DNA of 64,000 nucleotides from NCBI GenBank assembly GCA_900491605.1, contig UESW01001863.1:198451-262450 (forward strand). Direction: 5' to 3'. The stretch is from Calamus simplicifolius. Its lineage: Eukaryota > Streptophyta > Magnoliopsida > Arecales > Arecaceae. This document shows, in pieces, positions 57,559 to 64,000 of this stretch (position 1 is the stretch's first letter; the number at the start of each line of letters is the position of its first letter). The position numbers and the translations under genes were made by a program. The notes beneath the pieces are model-generated. The model was not told where the DNA came from and ran no database searches. It saw only the letters and a list, made by a program, of their open reading frames with translations.

Positions 57559-59818
57559 ATGAGCTCCCAATCCTGGACCTTGGAGGGCGATCTAGAGGAT
57601 CGTTCTTCTTCCAAGAGGCCTCAAGCTTCTCCTTCTCCTCTCCCCTCTCCTTCACCTCCTCTTGAGTGGTCCTTCGATTCGGAGGACCGCATCCCTCTGG
57701 CCCGACGGCAGGTCGCCGGTGAGGCTCTTACAGGGAGGCACCCGGCGGCGGCTGGCAGGGCCCCATCGAGGAGACGCCGGATGGAGGTCGGCACCTCCTC
57801 GAGGGTGGGGGTGGAATCCCCAAAGGGGGTCATCTTCACGATAACAGGCCAGGATTTGGCGAACATCCGGGCCTGTTACCAAATCCCCCGGGATGTTGGG
57901 ATCTATCTCCCGACTCCCAATGATAGATTGATTTCTTCTCGACCCGGCTGAGTGGTCATTTATGAAATTTCCTGAAGGTGGGCCTCTGCCTACCCTTTCC
58001 TCCTTTTTTCATTAGCCTCTTTGACTATTACTCCTTGACCCCTTCTCAACTGGTCCCGAACTCCCTTCGGATCGTTAGTGCCATCATCGTCCTCTGCCAT
58101 CACCTCCACATTACCTCCCGAGTCTCCCTCTTTCGCTCTTTCTACATCCTTCGGGCTCAGAAGGGCTGGTGGCTATTCCAGCCCCGACCCGGCCGAGTTC
58201 TTAAGCTTCTACTTCCTACCTCCATCAAGGGATGAAAATCCCGATTTTTCTTTGTCAATCTGGACCAGGTTAAGCCCCGATGGGGGGACCCCAACCTCCG
58301 AGGTAACATGAATTCCACCATCCTTCCTGGAGACAAAGAAGCATTGGGGCAGTTGTTGACTACCGACATCCCTCGGTACAACCTACTTCTAACAGAGGAA
58401 AACATCTAGTCGGCGAGTCTCATCTCCCATCGTGGTAAGTCTCCCTCATACTTAGTCAAAGTCTTCCTGTTTCTTTTTTTTTTTTGCTGACCCCGACTGA
58501 TGCTGTACAGCCATGAAGGTCCCGACCCGTAGACTCATGAGGGCCACCGCCAAGAAGAGGGCCCAGGAGGGGCCGAGCGAGGGCAGCAAACACCGGCCCC
58601 AAAACGTCCGACAGTGCGGGTGCCTAAACCACCCGCACCGCAAGAGCCTCCGGTCGCCCCGAAGATTGATCTGACGGCCGACACCTCGCCAGAAAGGGCG
58701 GTGGCCGAGGGGGCAACGACAGAGGAGCCGACCATGGAGGAGCCAGCGATAGCGGAGGAGCCCCCTGCTCCCAGCGGACCAGCCCCCACCGAGGCGACAA
58801 GGAGCTGGGGTGAGGGACTGTCAGGAGTAGCAAGTCCGCCCCCCGAGTAGACACCAACAAGCAGCCCTCCACACACCGAGTCCGAGACCACCGAAGCTGT
58901 TGGAGGAAATGGAGTCAGGCCGAGGCCATCTCGGGACTCCATTTTGAACGATGGGCGCTGGGCGGAGCGGCTTATCTCACCAGTCCTCGTGCCCGAGGTC
59001 CAGGAAGAACTTAGCCATTTGAAGACGGCTACGTTCTTCCGAGAGTCCTACGCGGCCCTGGTTAAAGTAAGTAGTCTTACAGCCCCTTGCCTTTAGATTT
59101 CCTTTTTCCTCTTCTTTTCCTTTTTTTTTTTTGACATGAGGCTTACATGCAGATTGCAAACTCCCTAGCGGTTACAAGGGAGGCCATCCATGGGGGAAAG
59201 ACCCTCATACGGGAGGTCCGACAAGAGGCCGAGGAGGCTCGTGCTCCAATTGAGGCAGCCAAGAGGGCCCTGGAGTCGGACAGGGTTGCCTGGGCCGATG
59301 AGATAAAGGCGGCCGAGAGCTGGGCAGAGGCTAAGGACAGCCGTTTGCGGGCAGCACTAAGTCAGCTGATGGTGGCTAAAGGCGTCGTCGCGGCAAGGGA
59401 CCTGCATATTTCAGAATTGACCGCGGCCATCCAGGCAGCCGAGAATCATGCGGGCGAGGTCGAGGAGAGGGCGAAGGAGGCCGATGAGAGGGCGAAGAAG
59501 GCCGAGGAGGAAGTGGGTGTGCCATGGAGGCTGAGAGGGCAGCGGCGGTATCTCTAGCTACGGAGAAAGAAGCTCGAGCTGCCGAGGTGGAGGCAGTTGT
59601 TGAGGCCAGGGCTGCCAGGACCATAGAAGAGTTTAGGGCGTTCGAGCGCTTTATGGATGAGCTAGCCGAAGCTTCGGCGGAAGTCTATCTCCAAGGGTTT
59701 CAGCATGGAAAGGAAAAAGTCGTCCGAGACTTGAACCTTCCTCATGCCCTTGGGGTCGAGCCGGAGCGTCTTTCCGAAGTTGCCTTGTCTGACGACGAGC
59801 CTGCGTCGGCCGAACCAT
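57559..59818 (+). pseudogene. Accessory ORF with putative gypsy-type transposon domain (Transposase_28-like) and coiled coil, spliced
   Basis: Start chosen at ATG 57559 (MSSQSWTLEGDLEDRSSSKR), after a CT-rich leader. The first exon has Pro/Ser-rich then Arg-rich stretches and ends YLPTPNDRLISSRPG with a TGA (57949). After a frame change the domain continues: GLCLPFPPFFISLFDYYSLT, GWWLFQPRPGRVLKLLLP, a stop, SRFFFVNLDQVKPRWG. Likely introns are 58435-58510 (GTAAGT...ACAG) and 59067-59153 (GTAAGT...GCAG). The C-terminal half (58980-59818) is an Ala/Glu-rich coiled coil (AEEARAPIEAAKRALESDR, EERAKEADERAKKAEEE) ending at TGA 59818. The domain is known from plant Gypsy accessory ORFs; its role is unknown. 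Confidence 0.7.
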
Positions 59819-60165
59819 GAGCTTCAAGTTGTACTTTTTCATTCTTTTTTTTTGCAAGTCTGACTTGGTCGGTGTTTCGTAAACACTTTGAATTAATGAA
59901 GTACAATTTTTCCTTCAATGAGAATTATCTTTACCCAATTGTAGCTTCTACCCCAAGTCCTTTGGCTACCGACGTGGGACCCTTAGGGGCTTCGTCGATA
60001 CCGAGGAGCAACCTTTAATTCATTCTCGAATAACCTCGACTTAGCCATGTAGGACCAAATCCTAGAGTCGAGGAAGATGGACTTCCGGGGACCGATGGAG
60101 CATCGGACTTGGAAGGCCGAGATAGACTCAAGCTTCTAGGGGCCAATTGCATGCCGCTTTGCTAG

Positions 60166-60944
60166 TGGTACACTGGGCTTTGTGCCTGGCTGGCCTAGGG
60201 CTTTAGGTGTTGAGCTGGCCTCGGGCTTTAGTTGCCGACCGGGGTCGGCCTTGTTGTTGAGAGCTGATGGTACATCACTCTGCCAGTGGTACACTAGGCT
60301 TTGTGCTTGGCTGGCCCAGGGCTTTTCGCTTGGCTGGCCCAGGGCTTTAGGTGCCAAGCTGGCCTCGGGCTTTAGTTACTGACCGAGGTCGGGCTTGTTG
60401 TTGAGAGCCAATGGTACATCGCTCTTCCAGTGGTACACTGGGCTTTGTGTCTGGTTGGCCCAGGGCTTTTTGCATGGCTGGCCCAGGGCTTTAGGTGCCG
60501 AGCTGGCCTCGGGCTTCAGTTGCCGATCGGGGTCGGGCTTGTTGTTGAAAGCCGATGGTACATCGTTCTGCTAGTGGTACACTGGGCTTTGTGCCTGGCT
60601 GGCCCAGGGCTTTTTGCCTGGCTAGCCCAGGGCTTGAGGTGCCAAGCTGGCCTCGGGCTTTAGTTGCCGACCGGGGTCGGGCTTGTTGTTGAGAGCCAAT
60701 GGTACATCGCTCTACCAATGGTACACTAGGCTTTGTGCCTGGCTGGCCCAGGGCTTTTTGCCTAGTTGGCCTAGGGCTTTAGGTGCCGAGCTGGCCTCGG
60801 GCTTTAGTTGCCGACCGGGATCGGGCTTGTTGTTGAGAGCCGATGGTACATCACTCTACCAGTGGTACACTGGGCTTTGTGCCTGGCTAGCCCAAGGCTT
60901 TAGGTGCCGAGCTGGCCTCGGGCTTTTGTTGCCGACGGGGTCGG
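60166..60944. repeat. 143-base GC-rich tandem repeat, six copies
   Basis: GTGGTACACTGGGCTTTGTG recurs at about 60165, 60286, 60429, 60572, 60717 and 60859, spaced 121, 143, 143, 145 and 142 bases. Each unit also has GGCTGGCCCAGGGCTTT (usually twice), GAGCTGGCCTCGGGCTTTAG and CCGACCGGGGTCGG. The first and last units lack one internal 23-base piece. The array is cut by the Sirevirus-2 LTR at 60945. Open frames inside it are repeat artefacts. Confidence 0.85.
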
Positions 60945-61115
60945 TGTTGATCCATTTATTGATTTTGATGATTAATAAAGGAATTGAGTATATTTATTTG
61001 ATTACTAATGGATTTTATAAGTGTTTCAGGACTTAAATTTATTTGATCAATTTAAAGAATTAAGAAATGAATTTTGAATCAAATACAAATCAGAGATTTC
61101 AAAGTTTCAGAGCTT

Positions 61116-61449
61116 GGAGTCGACACCTAGAAATCAGGAGCCGACCCCATGGCCATTCAATTTTAATCTAATTTTTGATACGATCTGGAGCCGACACCTA
61201 GAGTTTCAAAGCCGACACCTAAAGTTTCGGAGTCGACACTTACAGTGTCTGGAGCCGACTCCGATGCGGGGACAGAACGTTAATTTTTTGAGCATCCTGG
61301 AGCCGACACCTACAGTATTCGGGAGCCGACACCTGACGACGGCGAGCCGACACTTACTTTTGCGGAGCCGACTCCACGACGAACTCAGATTTTACTATTT
61401 ATGGAAAAACGATCTGGAGCCGACACCTGAAAAGTTGGAGCCGACTCCA
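61116..61449. repeat. GGAGCCGACACC/GGAGTCGACTCC array in the Sirevirus-2 LTR
   Basis: About eleven copies of (G)GAG(C/T)CGAC(A/T)CC occur with spacers such as TAGAGTTTC, TACAGTGTCT and TACAGTATTC. It shares both core and CTACAGTG-type spacer with the array at 8184-8362, although that LTR is Gypsy-like. It lies upstream of the TATA box. Confidence 0.8.
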
Positions 61450-61601
61450 ACCCACCTGGACGAAAAATTAAAAATGCCAGATCAGCTCTAACGGTAATAT
61501 TTTTGATTTCTGACATCTAACGGCTATTTTTTATGAATGGAAAATCCTTCCAGGTACACTCCAACGGCTAGTTTCCTCCAAAAATGAATCAAAGGAAAAT
61601 C

Positions 61602-61608
61602 TATAAAA
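61602..61608 (+). promoter_or_regulatory. TATA box of the Sirevirus-2 LTR
   Basis: TATAAAA followed by AGGGG, with GC-poor flanks, in the middle of the LTR. It would mark the U3/R border about 30 bases downstream. Confidence 0.7.
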
Positions 61609-62420
61609 AGGGGAAAAACAACCGTTTGAAAAAGAGAAAGAAAGGATAGAAAAAATTAAAATCAAAATCCGAGAAGTCTTGAGCCTTAATCCAAGAGAGG
61701 AGCTTTCAAATTCAAATCCTTCCACTCCACAAAGCTCAAAGAAGAATCCAAGCCATTCAAATAGAAAAAATCGAAGGATTCTCAACTAGAAGAAAAAGAC
61801 CAACTTTTCAATCTTCTCAACTGCATCTACTGTGAAGAATCGGAGCTGAGGCTTGATTCAACCCAGCAAGGAGAAGAGGAAAAGAAGAAAAGCTCAAAGC
61901 CAAACAACTTCAAATCAGGCTTTTCTAAACCTTTTACTTATTTTGAATATTTGCTCATTAGGAGCTGTGTAACTTTGAAAACATTCTTATATTTGTTTGT
62001 GCCTAGTTCAATCAGGGGATTGAACTAGTGGAGGTTGTTTACCTCGGGTCAAGCTAGTTTAGCTTGAGTTTAGGGTTTGTGCTGGTGAGCCCGAAAACCG
62101 GCTGGGTTCGTTGTGATCCCGGGAAAACAACAAGTTTGAGTTGTGAGCTTGTAAAACAACTCGGCTGTAATCGAGGAGATTATAGTGTGGACCCAAGTGA
62201 TCTTGGGAGTGGACGTAGGTGTTGGATACACCGAACCACTATAAAATCTTTGTGTTTGCCGTGCTTCCATTGTCTCTATCTCTATCTCTATTTTATTCAT
62301 TGCACTTTATATTTACATTGCATTTATTTTCATTCATCTTAAGCAAACAATTTTTAAAGGCTAAATTTTTAAAGAACCCAATTCACCCCCCCCTCTTGGG
62401 TTGTCATCTGGGCCAACAAT

Positions 62421-62432
62421 TGGTATCAGAGC
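62421..62432 (+). promoter_or_regulatory. Primer-binding site of Sirevirus-2
   Basis: TGGTATCAGAGC, two bases after the LTR end, is the standard plant Copia site complementary to the initiator tRNA-Met 3' end. Confidence 0.95.
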
Positions 62433-62479
62433 AAGTGCTCATTAGATTTTGATCACACGATCAAGAGCTAAAGATCCAA

Positions 62480-63995
62480 ATGGCAACTCAAGTTGGATCA
62501 TTTGCCGAAGGTCATTCTACGAATAGACCTCCCTTATTTAATGGTTCCAACTATTCTTATTGGAAAGCAAGAATGAGGATATTCATTCAAGCTTCTGATT
62601 ATGAATTGGGGGTGTTATAATAATGGACCTAGTACACCCACACACGTTGTTGATGGCACTATTGTTCCTAAGCCCGAAAGGGATTGGAATGATAATGATA
62701 GAAAATGGCACAGCTCAATGCTAAGGCCATGAATGTCTTATATTGCTCTTTAGATGCTAATGAATTTAATAGAATCTCCACATGTAATTCCGCAAAGGAG
62801 ATTTGGGATAGATTAGAGGTTACCCATGAGGGTACCAACCAAGTAAAAGAATCTAAAATAAATATTCTTGTTCATAAATATGAATTATTTAGCATGGAAC
62901 AAACTGAAACCATAGCTGCATGTACACTAGATTTACTGATATTGTAAATGGTTTGAAAAGTCTTGGCAAAACATATACTAACTCTGAACTTGTTCGAAAA
63001 TTCTTAGGTCACTTCCAAGAACATGGGAAGCAAGGTGACAGCAATCCAAGAAGCAAAGGACCTCAACACCTTACCCTTAGAGGAGCTTCTAGGATCCCTA
63101 ATGACCCATGAGCTGACCATGAAGCAGCACATAGAAGAGGATGTGAAAAAGAAAAAGACCATAGCTCTTAAGGCTGCAAAAGAGGAGAGCTGCAGTGATG
63201 ATGATGATGATGATGAGACAGCTCTTCTAGCAAGAAATTCAAAAAATTCATGAGGAGAAAGAAACCCTTCCACAAGAAGAAATTTGGAGCTAAGATGGAA
63301 GGAGAAAAGAAAAAAAAAGGACAAGGAAAAGAGAAAGACCCCTTGATTTGCTATGAATGTAAGAAACCGGGGCATTTAGATATGATTGTCCTCAACTGAA
63401 AAAGACTTTCAAGAAGAAAAAGAAAGCCTATGTTGCAACTTGGAGTGACAGCGATGAATCTTCTTCGGAGGAAGAACAAAAGGAAGTTGCAAACATTTGC
63501 TTTATGGCAAACGACGATGAGGTAAGTTCCGAAAACCCTTGCGATGAATTTGCTTTTGATGAATTTTTGATGCTTTTAATGAACTTGTTGGTGATTTCAA
63601 AATTTTGAAAAAGAAATATAAGTTTTTGAAAAATGAAAATTTAACTTTCATTAAGAAAAAGAAAATCTTAATAATGAAACTAAAGTGCTGAAATCTGAAA
63701 ATGAAATTTGACTAAAGAAAAAGAATCAATTTCTAATGAAAATGATAAACTAAAGAAGGAAGTTGATAAATATAAAAGTATTGTTGATAAATTCACTTAT
63801 AGTTCAGAAAAACTTAATTTATTGTTAAGTAATCAAAGAGCTATATATGATAAGGCTGGTTTAGGATATAGACCTAATTTGAAACAAAAATTTGTCAAAA
63901 ACTTTTTTAGAAAGGAACAAAACAATGATAATGTTACATGTCATTACTGTAACAAGAAGGGACACAAATTTTTGAATGCAATTTTAAGAAAATAA
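62480..63995 (+). pseudogene. Sirevirus-2 gag (fragmented), continuing past the right edge
   Basis: ATG at 62480 gives MATQVGSFAEGHSTNRPPLF, then NGSNYSYWKARMRIFIQ. Indels near 62610 and 62700 shift the frame; LNAKAMNVLYCSLDANEFN, IVNGLKSLGKTYTNSELV and VTAIQEAKDLNTLPLEELLG are readable. An Asp run (63195-63220) precedes a basic stretch and a CCHC knuckle split by an indel (CYECKKPGHL near 63350-63378). A Glu/Lys coiled coil (63708-63830) leads to a second knuckle (CHYCNKKGHKF) near 63938-63970. The two-knuckle, coiled-coil gag is typical of Sireviruses. Confidence 0.85.
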
Positions 63996-64000
63996 GAAGT

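Larger units (their letters stand above)
55761..60944 (-). mobile_element. Tat/Grande-like Gypsy remnant: minus-strand LTR with opposite-strand accessory ORF
   Basis: The left part (55761-56986) reads as an LTR on the minus strand. To its right lies a plus-strand multi-exon ORF with a gypsy-type-transposon domain (57559-59818), then a 143-base tandem array (60166-60944) cut off by Sirevirus-2. In Tat-lineage elements such as maize Grande, an extra ORF lies antisense between pol and the 3' LTR, and the 3' region often carries tandem repeats. This layout fits. No gag-pol is in the window, so it could also be a nonautonomous element. Confidence 0.55.
60945..62418 (+). mobile_element. 5' LTR of Sirevirus-2
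   Basis: Starts TGTTGATCCATTTATTG and ends TCATCTGGGCCAACA; 1474 bases. A good TATA box, CTATAAAAAGGG, is at 61601-61612, with the GAGCCGACACC array upstream in U3. The 3' part has CACCCCCCCCTCTTGGGTTG near the end, a common feature of these LTRs. Confidence 0.85.
60945..64000 (+). mobile_element. Sirevirus-2: plus-strand Sirevirus-like Copia, 5' part (continues beyond the window)
   Basis: The 5' LTR (60945-62418), primer site (62421-62432) and gag (62480 onward) are in order. LTR termini TGTTGA...CCAACA, the gag N-terminus and two zinc knuckles parallel Sirevirus-1. The element inserted into the 143-base repeat array of the Grande-like remnant. It runs off the right edge within gag. Confidence 0.9.

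Noticed and set aside
60182..61036. Trp/Leu-rich repeated ORFs on both strands
   Set aside because: Artefacts of the 143-base tandem repeat.

Overview
The window looks like nuclear, TE-dense intergenic DNA of a flowering plant, most likely a monocot. The evidence is Sirevirus-type Copia elements, CACTA and PIF/Harbinger transposons, an RNase H-bearing L1 LINE, long Gypsy-like solo LTRs and plant-type GT-AG introns inside transposon genes. A palm is possible, but I cannot prove the species. I see no convincing host gene, rRNA, tRNA or CRISPR array. Every long conserved coding stretch belongs to a mobile element, and nearly all carry frameshifts or stops.

Layout. 1-7335: minus-strand Sirevirus-like Copia (gag, protease, integrase, RT, RNase H, an extra downstream ORF at the left edge, and a 1.8-kb 5' LTR holding a hairpin array). 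7336-12393: right part of a decayed CACTA element (tnpA/Transposase_24-like gene), with a 2.9-kb Gypsy-like solo LTR (7933-10813) in one of its introns. About 12394-19090: an AT-rich, MITE-like host repeat containing a GC-rich 6-kb L1 LINE (12802-18821) with degenerate target-site duplications. 19091-22950: AT-rich DNA with no recognisable gene. 22960-24480: badly decayed minus-strand Copia. 24949-43276: an 18.3-kb CACTA element bounded by CACTA termini and a 3-bp AAT duplication. It has very large subterminal repeat arrays, a truncated transposase and a complete 9.5-kb minus-strand Copia (27287-36759, 5-bp CATAC duplication) nested inside it.

44210-47129: a second 2.9-kb solo LTR (CATAT duplication). 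47330-48480: a fossil minus-strand LINE reverse transcriptase. 48818-48999: a MITE-like inverted-repeat element. 50893-53330: a PIF/Harbinger gene pair (Myb/SANT-like protein and DDE transposase) followed by an RNase H1-type hybrid-binding domain fragment. 55030-55355: a short solo LTR (TCATG duplication). 55761-60944: a Tat/Grande-like Gypsy remnant with a minus-strand LTR, an opposite-strand spliced accessory ORF and two minisatellites. 60945-64000: the 5' LTR and gag of a second Sirevirus-like Copia, plus strand, running off the right edge.

How it fits together. The sequence is a record of nested insertions rather than a pathway. CACTA-1 was hit by a Gypsy-like element (now a solo LTR) and by Sirevirus-1. 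CACTA-2 was hit by Copia-2. The Grande-like element was cut by Sirevirus-2. I found no new defence-like or metabolic system. The most unusual signals are arrays of short palindromes inside LTRs, one type of which is shared between a Gypsy-like and a Copia LTR, the fold-back arrays of CACTA-2, and the RNase H1-type domain next to the Harbinger transposase.
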